DNA of 64,000 nt from Nostoc sp. CHAB 5836 (GCF_020829445.1 NZ_JAIVFV010000004.1:1-64000), one strand, 5' to 3'; positions 9,780 through 18,620 are shown, counted from the stretch's first letter. Notes: generated by a model not told the origin, from the letters alone. Numbers and translations are program-made.

Positions 9780-9883
9780 CAATACACTTGGGTTAAGCAT
9801 TTCCTCCTTCTCTTCTCTCTGTGTTCTCTGCGCCTCTGTGGTTCGTAAAAAAAAGAGTTTCAGCCCTTTTGTGAACCGTATTG
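9780..9883. repeat. Dispersed repeat, near-identical copy also at 59719-59823
   Basis: It begins CAATACACTTGGGTTAAGCA and ends TTTTGTGAACCGTATTG, with CTGCGCCTCTGTGGTTCGT in the middle. Related, more diverged copies lie at 38926-39065 and, in reverse, near 19940-20025. The rest of the 9611-9985 gap holds a similar 'CCTTTGCGTCCTTTGCGG' stretch. I see no gene in it. Confidence 0.7.
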
Positions 9884-9985
9884 TGTTTACATTTAAATTT
9901 AAGACTGTCGTCAACTCACCCGCAATTCATCTCATCACTTCCGCTTCGCGGTAAGTGAGAGGCTTCTTACGGAATTAGCTAAATT

Positions 9986-11044
9986 TTAAGCCAGAGCCAC
10001 GGCTGGTTGCTGCCAACGTCCCATCGCTTTACCAATTACTGCTAATTCTTGCATCAACTTATCGAAACGGTCTGGTGTGAGAGATTGAGGCCCGTCGGAT
10101 AAAGCTTTGGCAGGATTGGGGTGAACCTCTATCATCAGGGAATCTGTGCCAGCGGCGATCGCAGCCATTGCCATTGAAGGCACAAACTCAGACCAACCTA
10201 CGCCGTGGCTGGGGTCAATCATAATTGGCAGATGAGTCAGCTTTCGCAACACTGGCACTACTGATAAATCCAGCGTATTTCGCGTATACTGGCGGTCAAA
10301 GGTGCGTATTCCCCTTTCACACAAAATTACATTGGGATTACCAGATGCCAAAATATACTCGGCTGCCATTAACCAATCTTCAATAGTAGCTGCCATTCCC
10401 CGCTTTAATAGAACTGGTTTCGGCTGCGCTCCCACTTTTTTGAGCAAGGAAAAATTCTGCATATTTCTTGCTCCCACCTGGATCACATCAGCAACTTCGG
10501 CAATTTTATCCAGGTCAGCAGCATCCATCACTTCTGTAATGATACCTAGTCCACTGACTTCTCGCGCCTTCGCCAACAAATCTAAAGCACTGTCGCCGTG
10601 TCCTTGGAAGGCGTAAGGTGAAGTCCGGGGTTTGTATGCCCCTCCACGCAAAAATGTGGCTCCAGCCATCTTGACGCGCCGTGCTGTCTCCACAATCATT
10701 TCTTCATTTTCTACGGAACAGGGGCCAGCAACGACTACCAAAGGCTGGTGTTCACCAAATACCACCGCTCCATTGGGAGTATTAACCACCACTTCCGAAG
10801 CTTCGCCGTGGCGGTATTGACGGCTGGCTCGTTTGTAAGGCTGCTCTACCCGCAACACCTGCTCAATCCAGGGGCTAACTTCCTGAATTTGTAGTGGATC
10901 TAAATTGGCGGTTTCACCTACTAGACCAATAACTACTTTATGTTGACCGACAATTTTTTCTGGAGTTAGGCCCCAGCTAGTTAGTTCCTGATCAATGCGG
11001 TTTATTTCCGCCTCTGGAGAACCACTTTTCATTACTATAATCAT
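9986..11044 (-). CDS. aroF: 3-deoxy-7-phosphoheptulonate (DAHP) synthase
   Basis: 352 residues. An N-terminal ferredoxin-like region (about 1-70) precedes the TIM barrel. Characteristic segments are VVVAGPCSVEN, GGAYKPRTSPYAFQG, KRGMAATIEDW, CERGIRTF and DPSHGVGW. The N-terminal extension places it with the AroA-I-beta type common in cyanobacteria. It condenses phosphoenolpyruvate and erythrose-4-phosphate in the first step of the shikimate pathway. It is monocistronic by spacing. Confidence 0.95.
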   Translation of the reverse strand: MIIVMKSGSPEAEINRIDQELTSWGLTPEKIVGQHKVVIGLVGETANLDPLQIQEVSPWIEQVLRVEQPYKRASRQYRHGEASEVVVNTPNGAVVFGEHQPLVVVAGPCSVENEEMIVETARRVKMAGATFLRGGAYKPRTSPYAFQGHGDSALDLLAKAREVSGLGIITEVMDAADLDKIAEVADVIQVGARNMQNFSLLKKVGAQPKPVLLKRGMAATIEDWLMAAEYILASGNPNVILCERGIRTFDRQYTRNTLDLSVVPVLRKLTHLPIMIDPSHGVGWSEFVPSMAMAAIAAGTDSLMIEVHPNPAKALSDGPQSLTPDRFDKLMQELAVIGKAMGRWQQPAVALA

Positions 11045-11163
11045 CTTAAAGTTCCTGATTAATTGACTAAAATTTTCTATAAATGGGCTAATTTTATTGT
11101 TGCCTATTAGCCTAATTAACAGTAGTTAAGAGTATTAAAAATAAAATTTGTTTTTTAAACAAA

Positions 11164-11304
11164 TTTAGCGGTTCTCCCTTGAGTGGAGTATAGTTTTGAT
11201 CTCTCTCCTACAACGATAGAGCCTTTGAATCTTACTCCCCTTCCCTAGAAGGGAAGGGGCTGGGGGTTAGGTCTGTATTGGACTCAACTTCAAACTGCTA
11301 TAGG
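11164..11304. repeat. CTATAGCGGTT-family palindromic element
   Basis: A diverged copy of an approximately 150-bp element whose ends read TAGCGGTTCTC and GCTATAG. Its interior holds a GGGAAGGGGCTGGGGGTTAGG stretch. Better copies are at 22271-22422 and 50323-50476 in opposite orientations. It occupies most of the 11045-11472 gap, where I see no gene. Confidence 0.6.
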
Positions 11305-11472
11305 CTAAATATAGCGCTCAGTCCGTAGTTTTACTACTAAATAACTGGACATGAGGGATAAAAAAGATTATAGAATTTTCATTAGTAAGGTTGAAATTTT
11401 ATAACTTCAACTTCAACATTCACTTTTTTCCTTACCCAATACCACAGTTACGTAATACCTGAGCGCCGTTTA

Positions 11473-11943
11473 TTATAAGTTTTTCTGCCGAGTTTCTCGC
11501 CAAACTGCCACCATTCGTTCCCAATTGGTGTTGAACTCACCCAAACCGAGGAAACTTCCGACTTTTTCTTCATCCCAAGATGCAGACAGAACGCCATAAG
11601 TTATCCCTAAGACCCCCAAACCAAATAATCCCATGTTTACCAATAACACGGCGATGGGAGGTAGTTGGATGTCGGAGTAGATAGCAAGCAGATAGCTAAC
11701 AACCAGGGTGGTAATGCCCAAAGCAGTTGGTACACCACAGAAGCCGACTACTCGTCGGATCATCCTCTGGCTGACTACTTGGGGAATACTCATCTGTTCT
11801 TTGGTGTAAGGCGCTTTTCTATCAGCCTGTTTGGTAGATTCTTTTGGCTGTGCTGCTGGTTTGCTTTGAGTTTTTGCGGGTTTTTGGCGCTTTTTGTTTG
11901 GTTCAAAGGGCAAGGGACTGCGTTCAGATTCTTCAGCAGACAT
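11473..11943 (-). CDS. PAM68-like photosystem II assembly protein (DUF3464)
   Basis: 156 residues. The N-terminal 60 residues are charged and Lys/Pro rich. Two transmembrane helices follow, at about 73-95 (GVPTALGITTLVVSYLLAIY) and 103-122 (IAVLLVNMGLFGLGVLGITYG), then the conserved WDEEKVGSFLGLGEFNTNW end. This matches the PAM68 family, which helps assemble photosystem II in the thylakoid membrane. It starts 11 bases after the rpsO stop on the same strand, a common cyanobacterial arrangement, so co-transcription with rpsO is likely. Confidence 0.85.
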   Translation of the reverse strand: MSAEESERSPLPFEPNKKRQKPAKTQSKPAAQPKESTKQADRKAPYTKEQMSIPQVVSQRMIRRVVGFCGVPTALGITTLVVSYLLAIYSDIQLPPIAVLLVNMGLFGLGVLGITYGVLSASWDEEKVGSFLGLGEFNTNWERMVAVWRETRQKNL

Positions 11944-11954
11944 AAGCAGTAGTC

Positions 11955-12224
11955 CTATCCACGAATACCGAGGCGAGCAATCAAAGCTTGATATTTTTCG
12001 CGGCTTTCCTGTGATATGTAGGCTAAAAGACGCTTGCGCTGACCAATTAGCTTCAACAGTCCTCGCCGGGAAGAATGGTCTTTTTTATTTGCCTGGAGAT
12101 GTTCGCTGAGGCGGTTAATGCGCTCAGTTAGCATGGCAACTTGGACATCGGCCGAACCAGTGTCGGTTTCGTGAACTTGGTAATTGGAAATTATTTCTTG
12201 TTTCCGCAGTTGCGTCAGAGCCAT
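11955..12224 (-). CDS. rpsO: 30S ribosomal protein S15
   Basis: 89 residues, the family length. The segments [22 protein letters not shown] and [21 protein letters not shown] are diagnostic. It binds 16S rRNA in the central domain of the small subunit. Confidence 0.97.
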   Translation of the reverse strand: MALTQLRKQEIISNYQVHETDTGSADVQVAMLTERINRLSEHLQANKKDHSSRRGLLKLIGQRKRLLAYISQESREKYQALIARLGIRG

Positions 12225-12362
12225 GATCGATTTAGTTTCTAGTTTTCAAATGTATGCAGCAGTCTCCCATAATATCACAGCCCTCAAGCTGGATGTGGAA
12301 TGACCTTTCTAGTTAGAGATAGTAATTTTTCATACTAAGTAAATAGGGAGCTAGCCTCTGAC

Positions 12363-12401
12363 TATAGCGGTTCCCAATTGCATGGAATACAGACCTAACA
12401 A
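12363..12401. repeat. Fragment of the CTATAGCGGTT element
   Basis: One end only of the element family described at 22271, starting CTATAGCGGTTCCCA and ending in CAGACCTAAC. Confidence 0.5.
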
Positions 12402-12420
12402 GAACAGCCCCTTATAAAAC

Positions 12421-13188
12421 TTAAAAATTTTCCTTAGCAGCTAACATTTGTAAAATCTTTTCTACATGATCCAACTCTCCAACGATTCGCCGAATTGGGT
12501 GAGGCCAAACTTTGACAAGGGTAGGAGTTGCAGAAACCTGATTGAGTTCTGCTTGTTCTGGATGACTTAAAACATCAATCACCTTCAAAGTATAAGGATG
12601 TCCCAGCGATCGCTCTAACAATTCGTGTAAATTTTGGAGAATGCGTTCTGTGGTACTGGTATGTCCGGCAACAAACAAGCGCAGAACATAGCCTTGTGTG
12701 ATTACTTCTTTTTTTTGTACTATGACTGGTTGGTGATATTTTGGCACAGGTTCAGAAAGGTCTAGACGAACAATTAAGTCGTGATCCTCCCAAAGCTGCC
12801 CAAATGAGGAACGATAAGTTGTTAACACCATGCGATCGCACAATCCCTCTTGCCAGGGAGCTGCTTGCCATACTAACTCCCCTGTGCCAAAAATGGCATT
12901 AAGCAAAGCTTGATGTCTAATTACAGCCGGATAAGCTTCAGCAAAAGTTCGCACTTGGTGAGTACGCTGATCTAACCAATTGTCAATAGTGGCAGTATAA
13001 CAAGGCACTAAAAAGTGCGGCGGCTCTGGTAAATCTAGGATTTCTTGCAAAGCCGAGCATAAATGCAAATGCCATCGACCTTGCTTGCTAGGGTCGATGC
13101 AGTAAATTAAATCTCCTCCAGGTGTAAATAGCGCAATGCCTTTAAACAACTGGGGTGTAGATAGTTTATTTGTCGTCAAATGATTCAC
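12421..13188 (-). CDS. KaiB-domain protein with a long unknown N-terminal region
   Basis: 255 residues. Residues about 166-250 match KaiB closely in pattern: YVLRLFVAG, then LKVIDVL, then the ATPTLVK and PIRRIVGEL blocks. The first 160 residues (LFTPGGDLIYCIDPSKQGRWH and DNWLDQRTHQVRTFAEAYP) form a conserved-looking domain I do not recognise. KaiB proper is about 100 residues, and SasA carries a KaiB-like domain in front of a kinase; this gene is neither. It could sense or compete for KaiC binding, but that is an inference. No kaiA or kaiC is nearby. Confidence 0.7.
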   Translation of the reverse strand: MNHLTTNKLSTPQLFKGIALFTPGGDLIYCIDPSKQGRWHLHLCSALQEILDLPEPPHFLVPCYTATIDNWLDQRTHQVRTFAEAYPAVIRHQALLNAIFGTGELVWQAAPWQEGLCDRMVLTTYRSSFGQLWEDHDLIVRLDLSEPVPKYHQPVIVQKKEVITQGYVLRLFVAGHTSTTERILQNLHELLERSLGHPYTLKVIDVLSHPEQAELNQVSATPTLVKVWPHPIRRIVGELDHVEKILQMLAAKENF

Positions 13189-13283
13189 AAAAGCTAGGAA
13201 GATAAAAGTAAAACGTTCTCTCTTTTACCTTTTACCTTAGCTATAACCGCAACCAGGATGACAAAGATATTTGGTTGGGATTG

Positions 13284-13322
13284 GGGATGAGGGAGATGAG
13301 GGGGATGAGGGGGATGAGGGGG
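13284..13322. repeat. GGGGGATGA microsatellite, intergenic
   Basis: About four copies of the 9-base unit that also expands inside the genes at 6176 and 34279. Confidence 0.8.
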
Positions 13323-13379
13323 AATATTGAACAAGTCTCTTCTCTATGCCCCATGCCCAATCTCCAATCCCCAATGCCT

Positions 13380-13605
13380 AAGTAAGTTGGCGCGAAAAAA
13401 TTAAAGTATATTACGAAACGTAAATAGGCTTAAAATCTTTACTAATAGACATAGGAGTGAAAAAGAATTGTTTTGACGTAGCAGTGCTACGTCTCTACAA
13501 GGGTTCTGGGTAAAGCATATTTAATTTCACTCCTATGTCTAATGACCAATTGACTTAGGACAAATGACAGCTTTAGCCAGTTAGCTTTAATCGTGCCGAC
13601 TTAGT
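13380..13605. repeat. AAGTAGGTCGGCGC-family element split by a MITE
   Basis: Both halves of the roughly 130-bp family are present (AAGTAAGTTGGCGC...ATAGGCTTAAAATC and GACTTAGGACAAATGACAGC...GCCGACTTAG). The MITE at 13447-13540 sits between them. This records the order of insertion. It accounts, with the microsatellite, for most of the 13189-13610 gap. Confidence 0.75.
13447..13540. mobile_element. MITE copy with variant terminal arms
   Basis: The same interior as the MITEs at 24737, 27949, 40264, 43038 and 50693 (AAAGAATTGTTTTGACGTAGC, the GCAGTGC palindrome, GGGTTCTGGGTAA). The terminal inverted repeats, however, read AGACATAGGAGTGAAA instead of AGACATCTGGTGAAA, and both arms are changed to match. 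It is flanked by AAT on both sides. Confidence 0.75.
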
Positions 13606-13610
13606 TAATC

Positions 13611-14894
13611 TTAAACTCGACCTCGGAGAAACTGGGCCATTTCATTAGGAGTTGGCGACATTTCTAAAGCAGTTTCTTCAGTGATGCGACCGTCTTGATA
13701 GAGATTGAGCAACGACTGATTCATCGTAATCATGCCGTCAAAACTAGCTTGTTTCATCAACTCGCCAATTTCATCATACTTACCGTCTTTGATCCATTCT
13801 TTGATAGCCTCAGTATTGATCAGCACGTCGTGGAAAGCTGCCCGCTTGCCATCAGTTGTGCGACACAAACCTTGAGCAATTACTGCCACTAAAGACTCAG
13901 AAATTGCCACCCGCATTGCATCCTGTTCGTCACCAGAGTAGAGGTTGAGAATCCGCTCAATGGTTTTGACAGCGCTATTAGTGTGCAGGGTTCCCATAAC
14001 CAAGTGACCAGTCTGAGCGGCTTTTAGGGCGGTATTGACTGTTTCCTTATCCCGCATTTCCCCCACCAAAATCAAATCTGGGTCTTCCCGCAAAGCTGCT
14101 TTCAAAGCGTTGTCAAATTTCCGGGTGTGCATTCCCACTTCTCTCTGTTTGACTAAAGACTTGCGGCTTTGATGGATAAATTCGATCGGGTCTTCAATGG
14201 TGATGATATGCTTGGCCATCTCCTTATTGATGTAATCCACCATTGCTGCCATTGTGGTGGACTTACCAGAACCAGTGGGCCCAGTTACCAAAATTAAACC
14301 TTTGTGGTGATGACAAATATCCCGAAAAACTGGAGGTAATCTCAACTGTTCCATAGTTAAGATTTTTAGCGGAATTAACCTTAACACCATTGCAGGCCCT
14401 TTGAGGGAGCCAAAAACATTAATCCGCACACGAGCAAAGTCGTATTGAGTTGCTCCGTCAAATTCTAAGTGTTCTTCATAGCGCTGAATTTCCCCCTCAC
14501 TCATCACCTCCCGCAACCAATTCATAAAAGCTTCTTTGTCGGTTTCTGGATAATCCATTGATTGAATTTCTCCTCGGCTGCGGAAGCGGGGTACTTCGCC
14601 TACACCCAAGTGCAAGTCAGAATATCCCTGATCGTAAGCTTCCCTGATTAACTTCTCTAAAGTAGGCCCTGCACTGCTATTTTTAGGCGGAACTGAACTA
14701 GGTATTGGCGGTGGACTAACCAGACGATGACCTGCAACAGGAACATTGGTACTCCTATCCATTGACATATGCAATGTTTGTGTGACCTGTCTCTGCGTAC
14801 TAAAGGTTGGGGTTGGCGGTGGTGGCGGGGGCATTGGTGGCAGGTTACGTTCGGCGGCAGAGTTATTATTTAATGGAGACTGTGATTCTGTCAT
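13611..14894 (-). CDS. pilT: Type IV pilus retraction-type ATPase PilT
   Basis: 427 residues. A Pro-rich leader (MPPPPPPTPT, about residues 1-75) precedes the PilT core. Walker A is GPTGSGKST at about 205-213. The Asp box, Walker B (DPDLILVGEMRD) and the His box (TGHLVMGTLHTNSA) follow. PilT powers pilus retraction and twitching motility at the inner membrane. Canonical PilT is about 340-370 residues, so the extra length is the leader. pilB and pilC are not adjacent, so it may be one of several PilT paralogues. Confidence 0.9.
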   Translation of the reverse strand: MTESQSPLNNNSAAERNLPPMPPPPPPTPTFSTQRQVTQTLHMSMDRSTNVPVAGHRLVSPPPIPSSVPPKNSSAGPTLEKLIREAYDQGYSDLHLGVGEVPRFRSRGEIQSMDYPETDKEAFMNWLREVMSEGEIQRYEEHLEFDGATQYDFARVRINVFGSLKGPAMVLRLIPLKILTMEQLRLPPVFRDICHHHKGLILVTGPTGSGKSTTMAAMVDYINKEMAKHIITIEDPIEFIHQSRKSLVKQREVGMHTRKFDNALKAALREDPDLILVGEMRDKETVNTALKAAQTGHLVMGTLHTNSAVKTIERILNLYSGDEQDAMRVAISESLVAVIAQGLCRTTDGKRAAFHDVLINTEAIKEWIKDGKYDEIGELMKQASFDGMITMNQSLLNLYQDGRITEETALEMSPTPNEMAQFLRGRV

Positions 14895-15629
14895 ATATCT
14901 TCACATTTGGCTGTTCAAAAGTTGAGTTCACGAGAAGTCAAGTCACTTGTTTCGATGACTTTTGGAAAATGCTTGTCTACAAGCTTTAGCAGTGATGTAA
15001 TGGGATTGAAACTCTAGAACCACGGTCAATCCATTTAATCAACCTCAATTGGTATCTTTTTTTCTGGAGATTCCATAAGTCAGAAGATTTATAGAAATTA
15101 TTTAACCGATATAAACTGGTTTAACACACGCAATAGCTGAAAACACCTCAGCAAATATACACTGACTATTTAGTGCTTTTTATAACTTAATGCCTGAAGT
15201 AAATATTCTCAGGACTTAGATGAGAAATTTATTCCGGACATGGAGACAAATTGCCAGCAATTAACAGCACAAATCCTAGCAGAGCATTTATTCAGCCCAT
15301 CTATAAATTATGAGAGCCACTACTAGTTTTTATAAGAAATGTTAAGTTGAATCGGAGCAATAACCTGGGGATCAAGGTTAATGGGTTATGTATTTTAGGT
15401 TATGTGCCTGAAGGTAGATGCAATAAGCAAGTTTTTTTAATAGAGGTAAACTCGACTTTATATCCACAATTACAAAAGATTAACTGTAAAGTTTAGTAAA
15501 CAAATGCTCATTTTCCCAATTAGTTTTTATATACTAAATTTCACTGAGAGACAGACAGTTAACTCGCCAAAAGCGAGATATGACTGAAAATTAATTAAAA
15601 TATGTTGTGTATTTTTAGGAGGAAAAGTC
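14895..15629. other. Gap of about 735 bases with no gene seen
   Basis: AT-rich DNA between divergently transcribed pilT and the small membrane-protein gene. It should hold both promoters. I see no convincing ORF, RNA fold or member of the repeat families described elsewhere. An AGGAGG ribosome binding site sits at its right end, at about 15618. Confidence 0.5.
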
Positions 15630-16001
15630 ATGGTTTCTGCTCAAAGCTCTAATCTAGGAAAGACCTACTCCTTGTTGATGATCAAAAGTTTTTTAATATG
15701 GACTTTTACATTAGCAGTATGCTTGTTGGTTGTCGGTTTTCCACTAGTTGTCTTGATGGCCACGGTCGGATGTCTGTTGTCGATTATCTTGCAATCTGTA
15801 ATGCCTGTTAGTGCTGTTTTGCTTGTAGCAGGCGGTTTAATAATCTTTAATGTCATGGCAGTTGTATTGGCTGCGGGTGTGCTAACTCTTAAAGGAGTTC
15901 ATCCTAATGAAGTTAAATGGTTAAGCTGGCTACATGGAGAGGCAGAGCAAATGCAGGCTAGTGTTTACGCTGCTTGCCCTTTAACTTGTGAGATTAAGTA
16001 G
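15630..16001 (+). CDS. Small cyanobacterial membrane protein, unknown function
   Basis: 123 residues with a strong ribosome binding site (AGGAGG, 6 bases before ATG). There are two or three hydrophobic helices (about residues 20-45 WTFTLAVCLLVVGFPLVVLM, 45-58, and 62-85 AVLLVAGGLIIFNVMAVVLA). A short cytoplasmic-looking stretch follows (HPNEVKWLSWLHGEAEQMQ), and it ends CPLTCEIK. An intrinsic terminator follows 34 bases after the stop, supporting a single-gene transcript. I do not recognise the family. Confidence 0.7.
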   Translation: MVSAQSSNLGKTYSLLMIKSFLIWTFTLAVCLLVVGFPLVVLMATVGCLLSIILQSVMPVSAVLLVAGGLIIFNVMAVVLAAGVLTLKGVHPNEVKWLSWLHGEAEQMQASVYAACPLTCEIK

Positions 16002-16035
16002 TCATTACAAGTAAATACGACAAACAGTACGTCTG

Positions 16036-16056
16036 CCCGGTTAAGCCGGGTTTTTT
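16036..16056 (+). terminator. Intrinsic terminator of the small membrane-protein gene
   Basis: CCCGG / CCGGG stem, 5-base loop, then TTTTTT. Confidence 0.85.
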
Positions 16057-16119
16057 CATGCTCTTTAACATTTGAACTTCTGAAATCAAGATGTAGTCAT
16101 TTAAATTTTAGCTAGATCA

Positions 16120-16286
16120 GCAGAAGCCCCGCACTCACTAGACGGAGTGTGGGATGCCAGTCGCCTGCGACGGGAAACCCGTCTACAGCGCTGGCTCATG
16201 AATGCGCGGGAGTGGGGAGAGATAGTGATTAATGCTTTTTGGCGTAGCCGAAACAATTAATTGCTATATCGAGCCATGACCCATAT
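16120..16286. other. Structured DNA at the left side of the IS605-type element
   Basis: It holds a hairpin (CCCGCACT with AGTGTGGG) preceded by AGAAGC, resembling the right ends at 18131 and 39557, then GTCGCCTGCGACGGGAAACC-type repeat DNA. The true left end of the element is probably inside this stretch but cannot be placed. An older solo right end is also possible. Confidence 0.35.
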
Positions 16287-16691
16287 TCATTCTGGACTAG
16301 TTTGATTCTCAATATATTCTTTAAGTTTTGAAATTGTCACTCCACCGCAACTAGCTACAAAATAAGATCCATTCCAAAACGCATCTTTCCAGAAAAACTT
16401 TTCTAGATGCTCGGCATACTCTTGGCGTAACCTGCGCGAGGTAACAGATTTAATGTTGTTTACGAGTTTACTAAGTTGTAAATCTGGGTGGTACTGAAAT
16501 AGTAAATGTACATGATCTTCTTCGCCATTGAACTCTACTAGTTTGCAATCCCACTTTTCGAGTAAGTCAACTAAGATATCTTCTAGCCGCTTCAGCATCA
16601 GTAGAGTAAATGCTTTACGCCTATACTTGGTGGTCAAAACTAAGTGAGCTTTTAAATCACTCACTGACCGACCAATCGAAGTCAAAATCAT
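16287..16691 (-). CDS. tnpA: IS200/IS605 family transposase TnpA (Y1, HUH)
   Basis: 134 residues, the normal length. The HUH motif is His60-Val-His62 (EEDHVHLLF), and the catalytic Tyr is about residue 126 (KLKEYIENQ). YHPDLQLSKLVNNIKSVTSRR is the usual spacer helix. TnpA is the single-strand DNA transposase that cuts and joins subterminal hairpins. It is divergent from tnpB with a 74-base gap, the IS605 arrangement. All catalytic residues are intact. Confidence 0.95.
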   Translation of the reverse strand: MILTSIGRSVSDLKAHLVLTTKYRRKAFTLLMLKRLEDILVDLLEKWDCKLVEFNGEEDHVHLLFQYHPDLQLSKLVNNIKSVTSRRLRQEYAEHLEKFFWKDAFWNGSYFVASCGGVTISKLKEYIENQTSPE

Positions 16692-16765
16692 TTTTCATTA
16701 AAAATAAATAACATTATCGTATCATTGGTGTAGTCTTAAATCATAACACCCATTCAACTACTAGG

Positions 16766-18163
16766 ATGAAAGTAACCTACCAGTACCGACTAAAGCCGGA
16801 ATCAATTCAAAAACTAACTCTTAACGAATGGTTGAGAATTAGTCGGTACTGGTATAACCGCCAATTGGGTGAACGCTTCTCTTGGTGGGAAAATAACCGC
16901 CATGCTGTAAATAGTTGTCCAATCTTTGTAACCAGACTCCCTGAGTTACTAGACCGACCTAACTACTACAGTCAGAAGCTCCAGTTACCAGTCATCAAAA
17001 AAGATTTGAGCATTGTTCAATGGTCAGGTGAATTACTTGACTTTAAAAGCGTAGACTCAACTGTTCTACAGGATGTTTGCAAGCGAGTTGACAAAGCTTT
17101 CGAGCGTTTTGTTGTTGGGGATTCTAGTGGCAAACGTTCTGGAAAACCACGCTTCAAAACTGAGGCGAGTTTTAAGACAATGACGTTTGCAACAGCTAGT
17201 AACGAATGGATAAGGTTAAAACGTACAAACTGGCTATATATTCGTTTACCCAAGTTGGGGATGTTTAAGGTTCGGATGCACCGACCTATACCTGACGGAT
17301 TTAACCTAAAACAAGTCAGCATCACAAAAAAGGCGGATGGCTGGTACATTCAGATGGTCTTGGAAGATGTATCTGTGCCAAATCAAACCACCGAGCTTAT
17401 CCCTAGCTGGGACAACTCAATGGGCATTGATGCTGTGCTGCAAGGCGATGATTATCTTGCAACTTCAGAGGGTGAAAAACTTCCATCTTTAAAGCCATTA
17501 CGCAAAAATCAAGCCAAGCTAGACCGTGTTTCTGTTAAGAGAAATAAACACAAGCGTGGATCTAAGTCTCGGCGTAAATTGGCAAAACGTGAGGCTAAAC
17601 AGCATCAAAAAATTGCTAGAAGTAGAAAAGATTTTCAGTACAAAACAGCCCATAAGCTTGTCAGAACTGGAAAAAAGTTCTTCTTCTACGAGGATTTGAA
17701 TCTGAAAGGACTAATCCGACGTAATAAAACCAAACAGGATGAGAATGGAAGCTATCTCAAGAATGGGCAGTCGGCTAAGTCAGGACTGAATAAGTCGTGG
17801 TCTGATGGTGCTTTTGGACAATTCTTTGAAATATTACAGCCCATAGCCGAAAAAGCTGGTGCTGTAGCAGTTTCACGGAACCCGCAATATACTTCAATGA
17901 TTCTCAGCTACCGCAATGAAATTATTTTTACTGATTGCAGTATCAGAGAATATTGGGATGAGCAAAACTCTTTGATGGTTGACCGCGACATTAATGCAGC
18001 AGTCAACTTGAAAAGACTAGGGTTGGGCATTTTCCCTAGTATAAAACGCCGTAGTGGGAAAATAGACATAGTTGGAACTATGGACAATAGTACCACGAAG
18101 GAAATCCTTCATACCCTTCATCGGGCTGTTGGAAGCCTACACTTACCGCTCGCAAAAGTGTAG
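16766..18163 (+). CDS. tnpB: TnpB-family RNA-guided nuclease, zinc ribbon replaced
   Basis: 465 residues. An N-terminal helix-turn-helix/wedge region (NEWLRISRYWYNRQLGE) is followed by a split RuvC. Its catalytic residues are in place: Asp222 (MGIDAV), Glu309 (FFYEDLNLKG) and Asp406/408 (VDRDINAAVNL). The zinc-ribbon Cys pairs normally found between the last two motifs are absent; the region reads TSMILSYRNEIIFTDCSIREYW. I recall this variant as common in cyanobacterial elements. The stop codon lies in the right arm of the right-end hairpin, and an omega RNA would be expected from this 3' end. Confidence 0.9.
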   Translation: MKVTYQYRLKPESIQKLTLNEWLRISRYWYNRQLGERFSWWENNRHAVNSCPIFVTRLPELLDRPNYYSQKLQLPVIKKDLSIVQWSGELLDFKSVDSTVLQDVCKRVDKAFERFVVGDSSGKRSGKPRFKTEASFKTMTFATASNEWIRLKRTNWLYIRLPKLGMFKVRMHRPIPDGFNLKQVSITKKADGWYIQMVLEDVSVPNQTTELIPSWDNSMGIDAVLQGDDYLATSEGEKLPSLKPLRKNQAKLDRVSVKRNKHKRGSKSRRKLAKREAKQHQKIARSRKDFQYKTAHKLVRTGKKFFFYEDLNLKGLIRRNKTKQDENGSYLKNGQSAKSGLNKSWSDGAFGQFFEILQPIAEKAGAVAVSRNPQYTSMILSYRNEIIFTDCSIREYWDEQNSLMVDRDINAAVNLKRLGLGIFPSIKRRSGKIDIVGTMDNSTTKEILHTLHRAVGSLHLPLAKV

Positions 18164-18174
18164 GAGTATGTCAC
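18131..18174 (+). other. IS605 right-end hairpin
   Basis: CCTACACTT / AAGTGTAGG (9-bp stem) following GGAAG, and closing with GAGTATGTCAC. The same layout recurs at 39557-39601 and 27901-27935 without an intact element. Confidence 0.8.
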
Positions 18175-18179
18175 AAACA

Positions 18180-18565
18180 GTTAGGACTTACACAACTGGC
18201 ATATTATTTGGAGTTTGTAGTGTTCGCGAGTGCGTCTCGTTGGCGCAGCCTAAGAAGAGAAGAGAGGACTAAAGTTCAATACGCTTGGGTTAAGGATAAT
18301 TGTAGGTTGGGTTGAAGGTCGTGAAACCCAACAAACCCCGCTCTTCGGTTGGGTTTCGTTCCTCAAACGCCACGTGCTTCAAGTCGGGGAACCCGCCCAA
18401 CGCAGTGGCTCCCCAACCTACGCAATACAAGGTTTTTGACGCTAACCCAAGCGTATTGGACTAAAGTCCTCTTTCATCAGGGCTGTTCGCGGAGCGTTCC
18501 CGTAGGGTAGCCCTTACTACAAACTAAAAGCTTTTATTTTTTGTGACACTTGCGTAAGTCCTAAC
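18180..18565. repeat. Composite repeat bounded by TTAGGACTTAC / GTAAGTCCTAA
   Basis: The outer arms are inverted (GTTAGGACTTAC... and ...GTAAGTCCTAAC). Inside is a palindromic GTAGGTTGGGTT element (18302-18421) within CAATACGCTTGGGTTAA arms. A block at 18462-18566 recurs in reverse at 47454-47563. Together these explain the 18164-18688 gap. Confidence 0.65.
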
Positions 18566-18620
18566 AGTGCATTTATCTGGTTAAGCCTTTATATTTGTGG
18601 TTTGTGTGATGATTGAGCGC

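Larger units (their letters stand above)
16287..18174. mobile_element. IS605-type insertion sequence (tnpA and tnpB)
   Basis: Divergent tnpA and tnpB with a right-end hairpin at 18135-18163 and a terminal TCAC at 18171-18174. The left end lies before 16287 and is not resolved. Both genes look intact. Confidence 0.85.

Noticed and set aside
14807-14989. 60-residue frame antisense to the pilT Pro-rich leader
   Set aside because: Low-complexity shadow; no domain.
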